Assembly: GCF_033115175.1 (NCBI RefSeq)
Contig: NC_084836.1
Span: 77,528,253-77,592,252, forward strand
Length of the DNA stretch: 64,000 bases
Direction of reading: 5' to 3'
DNA from: Lepus europaeus
Taxonomy: Eukaryota; Chordata; Mammalia; Lagomorpha; Leporidae
Below the pieces are notes generated by a model that worked only from the letters and a program-made list of their open reading frames with translations, was not told the origin of the DNA and ran no database searches. The first letter of the stretch is position 1. Every line of letters starts with the position of its first letter. A program made the translations under genes and the position numbers. Of the stretch, positions 8,932 through 21,039 are shown one piece after another.

Positions 8932-11900
8932 ATGTTCTCGTGTTGTCTCCCAAGATCCCAAGGCCCAGGCCTGGGCCAGCCCCGGGCTGCGGATATTCTC
9001 CAGAGCTACAGACATTGGGTCAGCCCTCGCCCCCAGCAGCTCTGGCAATTCTCTCAGAGGGAAACCAAGGTGATCTCAGACAGCCAGGCCAGGACCCCTT
9101 GGCAGACCTCACCTCTGATCCTCCTGGGTGGCCCTGCATCCACCTTGGGTGGTGTGTGTGTGTGGGGGGGAACTCTGGGGAGGTCAGTGACCCATGGGAA
9201 GGGATGGAGGGTGGGAAGGGGACCTGGTGGTCCCATGACAACCGCAGGAGGGTGGGGGCAGCACATCAGGGTCAGGATTACGACCACCCTCCTTGTCTCA
9301 CCCCAGAATGACAGTGGCATTGCCACACCCCTGGAGGACACCAGCGGAGTGGGGACCATGGTGGCAAGCAGGCTGGAGGGGGAGCCCTCGCCAAGAGCAG
9401 CTGATTCAGCTCCAGTGGAGCCGGACCCAGCCGAGATGGCAGCAGCTAAGATGGGGCCAGGACCAATCCTGGAACCTGAGGAACCAGCAACAGTGGAACC
9501 CGTGCCGTCCCTGTCGCCGGCCAGCAGCGTGGGGGCCCAGGAGGCAGGCATGGTGGAGAGGCTGGTGAGTCAGCTGGTGCCTGCCCAGCAGAGAGGGGAC
9601 CGCTTCATCGTCCCTGCATTCCTGCTCATCTACCACAAGTTCGCCACCACCCAACAGGTGCTGCATCTGCTGTTCCAAAGGTGAGGGCCTGCACCTGCAG
9701 GCGCAGGGGGGACTCGCCACCCTTGGCTGGAACCTGGTGACACCCTGCTCCCCTTCAGGGCCTCAGTGTGTTCTTGGAGCATCTGGGTGGTCAGGGGAGT
9801 GTCTCTGAGGTTGCTAAAGTTCTTTCTAACCCTGGTCCTGAGGGACAGGCTGCCCAGGAGGTCTGATTTAGAGATTTCCTCCCATGGCTCATGAAACAGC
9901 CTTGGACCTAAGGCTTCATCTCTCATGGCCATAGGCAAAGCTGTTTTGCTGTTCACAAAGAACATTCCAGATGCCCTCTGGAGGACCCTATCCTGATAAT
10001 GTCCTGAATTGGACCCCTAGGGGCTGGTAGAGGGGACTCAGACCCCTCAGACACCTTAGAACGAGCTCAATTCACCCACAGAGCAAACATAAGAAAGTGC
10101 CCACTGTGTGCAGGCACATACCCAGGAACTTAGCAAAAGACAGCACACAGCACAGACCACTCTATCTGCCCTGCTTTTCTTCCCTTCTAGTCAGGGAGTC
10201 AGCCCCTCTCCCCCAGACCTCCTGGCAGGTGGCACACAGGACACCACAGGTGACAGCTCCTGTCCTCCTCTAGGTATGCATCCTTTAAGCCTCACTGCGA
10301 AGAGGACGACCACACTAAGGAGTGAGTGGACTTTGCGTCAGGAGGGAGGTTTCTAATATCCACATCAGGGACATGGGGTGCAACTGGGGGGCTGACCTTG
10401 ACCCGGGATTGCCCACTTCCTGTGATTCCCACTTGAAGTCTGAGGTCGGGCTGTTACCTGAAGAACGTGAGAGACATACGAGGTTCCTGGGCATCCTGAG
10501 AGCAGTGGGAATCTGTCCCTACCACAACCCTTCTCAGAAGGGCTGGCCCAATCCCTCCCATCTCAAGAACCCGAGAGCAGGTGGGAGCATCGGGCTACAC
10601 ATGACCCCTCTCTGCCCACCTGCACCAGGGGCTGAGCATCCTCTGCCCAGATCTCAGAGTCACAGGGGCGAGGGGGGGTGTGGCCAGGAGACGTCTGACT
10701 CTGCTGCCCACCTGCCTGTCCCCAGTGCCCTGTGCTCCCTCCTGGGAACCTGGCTGGAACGTTATCCCGAGCACTTCTGTCAGCCTCAGGACCTGACCTG
10801 TCTGCACCAGCTGGTGGCCTACGTCCAGCTCCATATGCCATCCACAGAGCTGGCACGCCGAGCCCAACGGCTCCTGACCCAGCTGGAGGACCCCGAGCCC
10901 AAGGAGGCTGAGGCTGAGCCCAAAGGTGAGGAGGGCTTGGGTACGTGGGAGACTGGGAGGCCTCTGGGGCAGAGCCACACTGAGACGAGGCTTCAAGCCT
11001 GACGTTGTCTGGGAGCAAAGACCAGGCTCAGAGCCTCAGGCCTCACCACATCTGGGCAGGGTCCTGTTGTGGGCAGGGCTGGGGCTTCCCTGGAAGGCAG
11101 GAAAACTCCTGGGTGACCACAAGGAGCAGGAAAGGCTGTGGTGTTGATATTTTCTCCTTCTGCATTTGCTCCTGCATTTCTGTGCTTAGATCTAGCGCCA
11201 ACTACAGCAGCGGCACCCCAACCAGAGTCGGCTGAACCATCGCTGCCCCGGGCAGTCCATCTTTCAGCTGCAGAGGTGCTGGAAGCCCCTGAGGGTCCAG
11301 CAGCTGGAGCAAGTGCAGGACCCCACCAGGAACAAGACGTTGAAATGGCGCCCTCCTTGTCAGCTGCCGGCAGGGTCGGGACCCTGGACACAGGCATGGT
11401 GGAGAAGCTAGTGAATCAGCTGGTGCCTGCCCAGCAGAGAGGGGACCCCTTCTTCGTCCCCACATTCCTGAACATCTATCGAAGGTTCGCCACCACCCAG
11501 CAGGTGCTGCACCTGCTGTTCCAAAGGTGAGGGCCAGAACCTGCAATAATGGGATGACTCAGTACCTCTCGACTGGGTCTTGGTGATGTCCCAGACCCTG
11601 CGTGGTCTCAAATCATTCACGCAGAGTTTTGCTGCTCAGAGAAAAGCCCCTTGGTGATTTCAGGACCAATGGGATGAGCTCCTGAAAGTGCTTCCCCGAG
11701 GAGTGGGCTGCCAAGGACAGGGGTCTCATTTAGCATTATGTTCACCCTACAATGAGGCTCTGGGCCCTCAGGCCTCACCACCCATGGCCTCAGGCAAAGC
11801 AGTCTTCCTATTCACAAAGAACCTTCCAGAGTCTATGTGAGGTTCTCTGTCCTGGTAGTGACCCAAACTGAGACCCCAGAGGGTGAGAAAGGGGCCCAGG

Positions 11901-13429
11901 CCCACTTAGACCCCCGAAGACAAGCAGGCTGACTTCACAAGCTCACACGTATTCAAACATAATGAAGTGTCCAGTGTGTGCAGCCCCATGTCCAGGAACT
12001 TAAAAAAATTCAGTGCACAGCACAGACCACTGTCCCTACCCTGCTTTTCTTCCCTTGGAGTCAGGGAGTCAGCCCCTCTCCCCCAGACCTCCTGGCAGGT
12101 GGGACACAGGACACCACAGGTGACAGCTCCTGTCCTCCTCTAGGTATGCATCCTTTCAGCCTCACTGCGAAGAGGACGACCGCACTAAGGAGTGAGTGGG
12201 CTTTGGGTCAGGAGGGAGGTTCCATTCTCCCCAGCAGGGACACAGGGGTGCCACTAGGGGGCTGACCGTGACCCCATCTCCTACATTTCTGTGATTAATG
12301 CTATAGGGCTGAGGTCAGTGAAGTTGCCTACAGCAGGGAACAGAATTGTCTGGGTTCCTGGGCATCTGGGGAACAGTGAGAATTAGACCACAACAGAAAA
12401 GAACACAGCCAGGCTGACACACCCCTTCCCATTTCTGGGGTCTGCCTGGAGGCAGGCAGCAGCCGGCTCACACATGGGCCACTCAATGCCCACCTGCAAA
12501 CAAGGCCGTGTCTCCTCAGCCCAGAACCCAGAGTCACAGGGGTGAGGGAGGGTGTGGGCAGAAGGTGTCTGACTCTGCTGAGCTGACCTCCTGCTACCCC
12601 TAGTGCTCTCTGCTCCTTCCTCGGGACCTGGCGGGACCGCTACCCGGAGCACTTCTGTCAGCCTCAGGACCTGGCCAGCCTGAATCAGCTGGTGGCCTAC
12701 GTCCAGCTCCAAATGCCCAGCTCGGACCTGGCACGCCGAGCCCGGCTGCACCTGATGCAGCTGGAGGATCCAGATCCCAAGGAGGCTGAGGCTGAAGCGG
12801 AGCCCGAGGGTGAGGACGACTGGGGTGGGTGCGTGGGAGACTGAGAGGGTCTCGGGGCTGCCCCACACCCGGAGGAGGCTCCAAGGCTGGTGTTGGCTGG
12901 AATGAAGACCAGGCTCAGAGTCCCAGGGCTGCAGCACATTCTGGCCAGGGCTCTGCTGTGGGCACAGGGCTGGGGCTCAGAATTCTGGAAGGCAGGGACA
13001 TCTCCCTCTTGGCAAGGACAGCAGGAAGGGGCAGTGGGGTTCATGACATTTTCTCCTCCTGCAGCTCCAGCACCAGGTGGAGACCTGGAGGCGCCTCCCG
13101 CAGCGGCTGCTGCCCTTCTGGGGTCAGATTGGGTGGCAACCCCGCCATCTGCTCCCCAGCCAGAGCCACCTGAAGCCTGTCTGTCCCTGGCAACTGTGCC
13201 AGCTGTGGAGGCCCTGGAGCCCCCTGCACGTCCAGAAGCCAAGGCAGAGCCAGAGCGTCCCCAGCCCTGGTTCACGAAGCGGCGCTGGCCCTGGGGCCGC
13301 CGGCGTGGGCAGCGCGCAATCTCCAATGAGGACCGTCACCACCGTCGTTCACCCAGCTGGGTGCGCACCCTCCTAAGCTGCTTCCCCATCCGCTCATCGG
13401 GGCCCCGCTCTGGCCCCAGCCACGAGTGA
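8932..13429 (+). CDS. RALGDS-like protein with two tandem REM (RasGEF_N) domains, no CDC25 domain
   Basis: Eight-exon model: 8932-9069, 9307-9680, 10274-10321, 10726-10925, 11190-11526, 12144-12191, 12604-12809, 13065-13429. All introns are GT-AG, phases agree at every junction (0,2,2,1,2,2,1), and the joined frame is open for 1,716 bases (571 residues). It starts MFSCCLPRSQGPGLGQ and ends at TGA 13427-13429. Residues ~128-237 and ~306-419 each form a complete RasGEF N-terminal (REM) domain like that of RALGDS (LVPAQQRGDPFFVPTFLNIY, FATTQQVLHLLFQR, HFCQPQDL, LVAYVQL). In RALGDS this domain supports the CDC25 domain that loads GTP on Ral; no CDC25 domain follows here. An acidic/Pro-rich linker separates the repeats, and the tail is Arg-rich (KRRWPWGRRRGQR). 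Rabbit is the source species of the related oncogene rgr. Exon 1 is the weakest part (donor GTGATC). Function is unknown. It could be a catalytically dead paralogue or a transcribed relic. Confidence 0.75.
9307..10925 (+). other. First REM module (exons 2-4)
   Basis: Exon 2 carries a Pro/Glu-rich leader and the first REM helices (from MVERLVSQLVPAQQRGDRF to LLFQR). Exon 3 is a 48-base micro-exon (YASFKPHCEEDDHTK). Exon 4 carries the second half (LCSLLGTWLERYPEHFCQPQ to RRAQRLLTQLEDPEP). Acceptor CACCCCAG and donor AAAG|GTGAGG are canonical. This is the more diverged of the two modules (RFIVPAFLLIYHK against FFVPTFLNIYRR in the second). Confidence 0.75.
11190..12809 (+). other. Second REM module (exons 5-7)
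   Basis: Same exon architecture as the first module: a long exon ending LLFQ(R), a 48-base exon (YASFQPHCEEDDRTK) and an exon with CSFLGTWRDRYPEHFCQPQ to RRARLHLMQLEDPDP. Offset from the first module is ~1.87 kb. The two 48-base exons differ at only two codons, and the 110 bases before them are almost identical (10,163-10,273 and 12,033-12,143). This shows an internal duplication of an exon triplet with its introns. Confidence 0.8.
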
Positions 13430-15190
13430 AACAACTGTGGTGGCAGCAAACCGGCTCTGCACAGCTCAGCTCCTGGGTCCTCCAGGGCCACCTCCAGCCA
13501 GAGCCATCCTGCCCCTGGGCAACATAGTTCATTTGTAGCTCCCTCTCCTGCCCTCTTAGACAGTTTATTTAAATCCCCCTCTGTAGTACAATATAGCTCT
13601 CTTCATGCTCCTGTGTGGATGCCAGTGCACTGAGTCCCCACCCGTGCTGTGCAGCCACCTTCTCCCTGCTGCACATGGGAGCCCCACGCCGAGCACACGG
13701 GGACCTGGGGGGCACCCGCCGCTGTCCTGGGGCAGGGAGGAGGAAGCCCCTGTGTGTCCAGGGCTCACTGACTGCCCAGAAGAGTGAGGAATCCAGGGGA
13801 ACCATGAAGCGGCCATGGGCTGGGTCAGTGCTCCCTCATGCTTAGGGACATGGGTTCTGAGGGTAGGCAGAGTGGCTGGTGTCCTCACTGGAGCCTCAGT
13901 GTTCTCATCTCTGACATGGGGTCACAGCCCTCCCCACAGGGCCCCATGGAGCCGGGTGGAATTAGATGCATATTGTTCCCTAAGTACTCCTTGAGCTCCC
14001 AGCTCCTCAGCTCCTGGCTCCTGGATGAGGACTCACTTGAGTTCCACATGGACAGGGCAACTTTCTCCCAGCAGGGGCACAATCTCTGAGCCTGGGGAAC
14101 CGTGTCACCATCCGTCACTGTGATCTGAGTTCTGACAGCCCATATCCCAGTGCCCACGGATGGGGCTCTGACAGGAGGAGCCCAGGAGTGCGTGGCCTGG
14201 ATGGTGCAGGCAGTGGTGTCCACAACACAGGAGAGAAACCAGGCCAGGCCAGGAAGCTGACAGACCCCACTGACAGACCGCCCAGGATCCAGGCCGAGAC
14301 GCACTGCGGCTGCAAATTGGATTCTGTGTTGTGTCCCTGAGTGGGGGGACAACTCCCTGCATGGATTACTGCTCTGTGCCATGCACCTGGCAGGGCACTG
14401 GGTCCCTCCTCTCCTGAAAGCCAGGGGCCATGGTCGCTGACACTGTACTGAGTCCCTGCCCATCGTGGGACTGGGAACTCAGGGGTGGATCCCCTCCACT
14501 GCTGCACCCAGACCAGGGCAAGCACCAGGCCCACCATGTGTAGAATCACAGCCCAGAGCCAGAAGCTGCAGGGAGGTCAATGGTCAGGGTAGTTCGTTTT
14601 TTGGAAGACTTTGAAACCCGAGGTGATTTTCTTACAGATTTTCTCAACTTTTCCACAGGATTTGGGCTGGGGTGGGCAGGTTGCCTATGGGGCTTGAGGG
14701 AGGCAGCTGAGTCAGTGGGAATTGGGCAGGCACATGTGTTTGTGGGGGTGGCCAGGACCACACCACACTGTCCCTACCCACAGTGCCCACTCTGGGAAAA
14801 ACCATGGATCGTCCCCCCTCCCCAAGGTATCTGGCATCTGGGAGCCCTAGGTGATAACTGTGCAGGATCTGAGGAGGGTGCAACTATATACAGGCCCAGG
14901 CTGTGAGACTGGATGGTGACAGGGCTATGAAACAAGTCAGAACAGAGAGGAGATGTGAGTGGCTCACTGCCACAGAAGGACATGGCACAGTGCATCCAGG
15001 TGTGTCGCCAACAGAAGAAAATGAAACAACCCCAAATAACAATATAGAAAGACCAAGCAACAACCATGACCTCAGTGAGGAAAATCAGAATCCCAACTTG
15101 CGACAACACATGATTGGAAACATCTGCTCTACTTTCCAACCCCCCCTCCAAAGCCCCCACAACGAAAACCATCAGCCAAGCGGGTGAAAG
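13430..15190. other. Downstream flank, unassigned
   Basis: GC-rich sequence after the RALGDS-like stop. No canonical AATAAA is seen in the first 500 bases. A 192-codon and a 144-codon minus-strand frame overlap at 13,885-14,549. The latter opens with a signal-peptide-like hydrophobic stretch (MILHMVGLVLALVWVQQW) but has no domain I recognise. No repeat is named with confidence. Confidence 0.35.
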
Positions 15191-15530
15191 ACAAACAGAA
15201 ATAGGTGACCAATACTCATGGGAAACAAACTGGCAACAAAAAACCAAAATGTGACCATTTTGGTCTGGAACCATTCCCTCTTCACTCCCTCCCTGCCCTC
15301 CCTCCTGTGGACAAGTGCTAGCATATGGAATGTTTACCGATGGTGTAACAAACGTTCATCCAAAAGTCACTTACAGAGGACATGCTTTCCCATGAATGTC
15401 AACACCAATTACATAAAATATGTGAAGTTTACTGCCTTGTCATACATAGGCAACCTCTTGACATCTAGAAACTAGGTGTCACAAAATTAGGAGTCGTTTG
15501 TCCACTATATACACTATAGAAATAGTAAAA
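15190..15530. repeat. Degenerate ~0.3 kb module, block 4
   Basis: One module copy directly left of composite repeat copy B. Anchors are 'catgaatgtcaacaccaatt' (15,392), 'cttgtcatacataggcaacc' (15,435) and 'gacatctagaaactaggtgt' (15,459). Confidence 0.5.
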
Positions 15531-16960
15531 CAAACGGACCCAAACACAGAAAAATGGCTGAAAATAGCCCAAGCAGCAACACACCATCATATTACCTCTT
15601 ACAATTCCTCACCTCCCACCTTCTCCAAACCACAGAACACACACAGGTTGTACAAGGCTCCCAGACAAGGCCAACAATTCCATTCCCCAGAGACGCATTT
15701 CATGAGTTTTACCAAAAAGATATTTAGAGAGGTATGTCACTATTTCTGCATTTAACCTAGGATTGCTCAAGAACCAAGGGGCATCACGCGCAAGACCTGC
15801 GGTGTTTCTAACTCTCCCCTATGGTACTCGGCGGCCTCTGTCCATCCAGGACCCCTGGATGGAACCACAGCCTTAGGTTTGGAAAGGCTGTGCATAAAGC
15901 AGAGAGCAGCTTCCACATCTGACACACGCAGGCCTCCCGACAACAGCTGGCGCATCCTCCTGAGGGTGGCTGGCCTCTCAGATGGCCTTCTCCCTGTGCA
16001 CACCAGTGTCCAGCGGGGCCCAGCCTGCCCACCCTGGCCCACGGCCGCTCACCGCTCTGCCGCTGTCATCCCGAGGGTCTCTATTTCCTTCCTGGCCGCT
16101 CCACGCACTTCCCTTCACAGAGGCCTCGGTCCAGTCCCTCTTCCAGGGCCGCAGAGGTGTCCGCCAGCTGCAACACCGTGCTCAGCCCAGGCCCCGCATC
16201 CGCCAGGCTCCAAGGCCGGAGGACCAGGCCGCGCTTGTGCACTGCAGCCCGCCTCGCCTGCTAGACCCTGGAGCTGCCAATGGCCTCCGCGGCCTGCCAG
16301 TGCCTGCCAGGCTCCTCGCCTCACCGCACGCGCACACCAAGGGCCATTCTCCCTGCACCCAGGAGGACTGGAGCAGCCATTTTCAAATGCGGCCAAACTG
16401 CGAAGGGCAGCATCACTCTCTACTCTAACCACACAAGCACACAGAGGAATATACTACACATGCAAACACAACACAGGCACCCCACACACATCACATACAC
16501 CCATGCACAGACAACACACAGACACCATACATACACCCTCCCCACAGACTCAGAGACATCACACATACACATGTGCACACATGCACTTACACACTACACT
16601 GACACACACACAAACATGAACACATGCACATATGCGTACCCTCCCACACACACAGACACCACACAGACTCACTTGCACACACAGGCACACATGCACACAA
16701 CCCACACAGACTCACAGACATCACACATACCCACATGCACACAGTGATGCACAGACACAGACACACACAGATGCACACACACATACCACAACATACACAC
16801 TCTTGGAAAGCCTACATGTGTTCATTGATTGTACTGAATCAACTTAATAAACTACCGTTCTGAATAGGGCCCATCTTTAATTAGCGTAGAGTCACTAGCT
16901 TCTTCATTGGGCAATAATATTATAGCTTTTACTTTGGTTGGGTTGAGTCGTCCATGGTTA
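15530..16960. repeat. Composite GC-rich/CA-rich repeat, copy B
   Basis: Second copy in the same orientation. Left part: 'acagaaaaatggctgaaaat', 'aggttgtacaaggctcccag', 'gagacgcatttcatgagttt'. CpG-rich block: 15,780-16,420. CA-rich minisatellite: 16,430-16,800. End: 'ggaaagcctacatgtgttca' and 'gggcaataatattatagctt' (~16,910). It matches copy C over the whole length and copy A from ~15,970 on. The minus-strand splice-donor-like site is GTGAGC here (16,052-16,047). Confidence 0.8.
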
Positions 16961-18030
16961 GGTACTTATACTGGTAGCTATCAGATTGACAGCTTGTTCC
17001 TGGGAAGTCGCAGCTTTATTTGTCACATCATTGTGATACACGACTTGGAATCATCTTGGGGAACACTCAGAGCAATTTGATCTGTGAAACAGTTTCTGAA
17101 GCATCCTTCATCCGTGTCATGGAAGATTAATTCTCTGTGCAGGAGGAGGTCAGCCGCCAAGACAAGGCACCGCCTGTAGCAGCTTCACCTGCCTGCAGGA
17201 GGAGGGCAGATTGCACAGTGCTGTTTTTCCTGAAACCAGATCTACAATCGCCCCCCTGGAGCAGTGAGGCATGCTTAGCTGCTGGTGTGGCTTCCAAGAA
17301 ATCCAGGATCTGGGGAGAGATTTGCCCCAGGCTAAAGAGATCTCTCTCACCCTCCCCAGGAGGCACTGTTGCCCACTCCAGTCCTTTCAGAAAATTATAT
17401 TCCATGAGTTTCGGCTCCCTCTAAATCTTCCACCAAACCAGTAGAGTGCTTTCATTCTTACTAAGGAAAATATAAATGAGAAAATATAAAAATGAGAGCT
17501 ATTATGCACTGAATGTGTCAACCATTTAACAGTGAAATGTACAAAAGAGTTCCGGGTGATTATCCTAGTGCTGCCACCACACTGTGACTGGATTTTGGTG
17601 TGATAGGTCAGCTGTTCCCAAAAGTCTATTCAGTAGCTGCCAAGAAATGGGCAGGGTGCTACTACTTCAGGGACTGGCTTCTATTCTTGGAAACTTCATC
17701 ATCTGAAAATTATTGCTAGAATTCTTGGTAAAAATGTCAGTATGCCTAGACATTTCTTAGAAAAGAATATAAATTTAAGGTAGAAATGCTTGGTGTTCTA
17801 GGAAAATTCCAACTATCAATAACTTTCAATTTTTAAATTTTATGCCAACAAACTCTCTTCATTTAATGATGTATTTCTGTGTCCTTAGGTTTTAAGGTTT
17901 CCTTTATATAGGAAATACACACACACACACACACACATATTGGCAGATGAAGAGGATCCTTATTTAATCCAATAAAAAAGAGTAGGCTATATAAAATCTA
18001 CCTACAATGTGGTCATTTAGCCCCCGTTCC
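16960..18030. other. Unassigned sequence with a CA microsatellite
   Basis: No gene recognised. Paired open frames on both strands at 17,130-17,420 lack splice sites or family similarity. A (CA)n run sits at 17,919-17,937. Confidence 0.4.
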
Positions 18031-18031
18031 A

Positions 18032-21000
18032 CTATAGTACCAGACAGCGATGCCTACTCTCATCATTGCTATTCAATATAGTACTGAAAATTTTAGCCAG
18101 GGACGTTAGGCAAGAAATAGAAATCAAAAGGATGCAAATTTGGAAGGAAGTAGTCAAACTATCCCACTTCGCAGACAATACAATCCTTTTTTTAGAGAAT
18201 TCCAAGAACTCCACTAAGAGACTATTGGAACTCATAGGAGAGTTTGGTAAAATAGCAGGATATAAAATCAACACACAAAAAATCAACAGCCTTTGTATAC
18301 ACAGAGAATGCCATGGCTGAGAAAGAACTTCTAAAATCAATAGCATTCAGAACAGCTACAAAAATATTAACTATCTTGGAATAAATTTAACCAAGGTGGT
18401 CAAAGATCTCTACGACGAGAATTACACAACTCTAAAGAAAGAAATAGAAGAAGATATAACAAATGGAAAAAAAAATCATATTCATGGATTGGAAGAATCA
18501 ATATTGTCCAAATGTCCACTCTTCCAAAAGCAAATTAGAGATTAAATGTGATACCAAATAAATACCAAAGACATTCTTCTCAGACGTGGTAAAAATGATG
18601 CTGAAATTCATATGCAGGCAGAAGAGACCTCGAATAGCTAAAGCAATCTTATACAACAAAAACAGACCTGTAGGCATCAATACCAGATTTCAAGACATAC
18701 TGCAGGGCAGTTAAAATCAAAACAGTCTGGTGCGAGTACAAAAACATATGGACAGACCAATGAAACAGAATAGAAACACCAGAAATCAATCCAAACATCT
18801 ACAACCAACTTATTTTTGATCAAGGAGCTAAATCCAATTCCTCGAGCAAGGATAACGTATTCAAAAATGGTGCTGAGGAAAATAGATCACCACAAGCAGA
18901 AGTATGAAGCAAGACCCCTACCTTACACCATACACATTCAACATGGGTTAAACATCTAAATCTAAGATCTGCCACCAACAAAGTATTAGAGAACATTGGA
19001 GAAACCCTGCAAGATACTGGCACAGGCAAAGACATCTTGGCAAAGACCCCAGAGGCACAGGCAGCCAAAGGCAAAATTAACAACTGGGATGACATCAAAT
19101 TGAGAAGTTTCTGTACCAACAGAATGGGAGAAAAAATTATGCAACTAATAAAGAATTAATCACCAGGATCTACAAAGCATTCAAGAAACTCCACCACAAC
19201 AAAACAAACAACCCACTTAAGAGATGGGCCAAGGACCTAAACAGACATTTTTCAAAAGAAGAAATCCAGACATCCAATAGACACATGAAAGAATGTTCAG
19301 GATCACTAGCCATCAGAGAAATGCAAATCAAAACTACAATGGAGGTTTCACCTCACCCCGGTTAGAATGGCTTACATACAGAAAGCAACTAACAATAGAT
19401 GCTGGCGAGAATGTGGGGAAAAAAGGCACAGAAATCCACTGTTGGTGAGAATGCAAACTGGTGAAGCCACTATGGAAGACAGTTTGGAGGTACCTCAGAA
19501 ATCTGAATGTAGCCCTACCACAGGACCCAGCCATCCCACTCTTCACAATTTACCCAAGGGAAGTTAAATTGGCAAATACAAGAGCTATCTGTACCTCCAT
19601 GTTTATTGCAGTTCAATTCACAAGAGCTAAGGCATGGAGTCAACCTAAATGCCCATCAACAGAAGACTGCATGAAGAAATTATGGGATATGTACTCTATG
19701 GAATACTACACAGCAGTTATAAAAATGAAATCTGGTCATTTGCAACAAAATGGAGGAATCTGGAAAACATCATGCTTGAGTGAAATAAGCCAGTCCCAAA
19801 GGGACAAATATCATATGTTCTCTGTGATCTGTAACTACTAACTGAGCAACTAAAAGGAAACCTGTAGAAGTGAAACTGACACTACGAGAAGCAATGACTT
19901 GAACAGCCTTTGTACTGACTGTCAAGGAACAGCTTACCATTTTACTCTTTTTAGTAGTTTATTTTTCTACTTAATACAATTTGTTGAAGTCTTTATTTAA
20001 CACAGAATTATACTTAGGTGTTTAAATTTAACTGAAAATTGATCTCTATTAAAAATAAGGGTTCAAATAAGAGAGGAAGGAGATCTACAATTTGGCACAC
20101 GTTCCCTAGGACTTATTCCTAAGGGTAAAGCTAAAAACGTGCCATAGGACTCCAAATCCCATTAAGTTGGCAGGCCCCATTGCCATCTTCTTAGTTAAAG
20201 TGATCAGTTTAAGTTCATAACTGATCATAAAGATTCGATTAAGTGTCAGAGAGATCACATAAATAAGACCAAGTGTCTGCTAATAATAATTGATAGAATT
20301 TAAAAGGAGAGAACGATCCAACATGGGAAGCAGGATACACAGCAGACTCAGAATGAGAAATGTCCTAAACAGCACTCTGGCCTCAGAATCAGCCCTTAAG
20401 GCATTTGGAGCTGGTAAAAAGCCCATGAGAGTTTCTCAGGCATTGAAAGCCAAAACACTCTGGCAAAAAATGACCTACATGAAAGATCTCTGTGAGTGAG
20501 AACCCAGTGGAAAGAATGGGCCATCAAAGAAGGAGGTACCTTTCTCTGAAGGGAGGAGAGAACTCCCACTTTGATCATGGCCTTGTCTAAATATTGTAGG
20601 AGTTTGTGGACTTAAGAGGCTTCCATAGCCTTGGCATTTCATGACAAGAGCCTCAGGTGATCAGTGACATCATAAATAAGAGTGTCAATTGTTAAATCAG
20701 CAACAGGAGTCACTATGCACTTATTCCCCATGTAGGACCTCTGTCCTTAATGTGCTGTACTATGAGAATTAATGGTAAAACTAGTCTTCAAACAGTACTT
20801 TATACTTTATTGTCTATGTGGGTGCAAACTGTTGAAGTCTTTACTAGTACAGAGTTGATCTTCTGTGTATAAAGATAATTAAAAATGAATCTTAATGAGG
20901 AATGGGATGGGAGAGAGAGTAGGAGGTGAGATGTTTAGGGGTGAGAGGGCGGGTATGGGGGAAAGAACCACTATATTCCAAAAGTTGTACTTTGGAAATT

Positions 21001-21032
21001 TATATTTATTAAATAAATCTTTCTATAAAAAA
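18032..21032 (+). repeat. L1 3' half with leporid-type 3'UTR
   Basis: 5'-truncated L1 starting in the ORF2 RT domain ('atgcctactctcatcattgc', 18,050) and running to the ORF2 end near 19,840. A ~1.2 kb 3'UTR includes the terminal block shared with the ends at 37.4 and 57.2 kb ('gtccttaatgtgctgtac', 'gtgggtgcaaactgttgaag', 'ttgtactttggaaatttata', 'ttattaaataaat'). ORF2 is broken by stops and frameshifts. It is the most complete 3' copy in the window. Confidence 0.9.
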
Positions 21033-21039
21033 CTGCATC

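Noticed and set aside
8829..9311. 160-codon plus-strand frame starting MTMATTEPGT over the proposed first exon
   Set aside because: It is in a different frame from the REM exons, ends just past the exon 2 acceptor, and has no family resemblance. The MFSCC frame joins in phase.
9054..9551. 165-codon minus-strand frame, and minus-strand frames at 10,563-11,018 and 12,383-13,326
   Set aside because: Antisense shadows of GC-rich RALGDS-like exons. The plus strand has the domain match and phase-consistent splicing.
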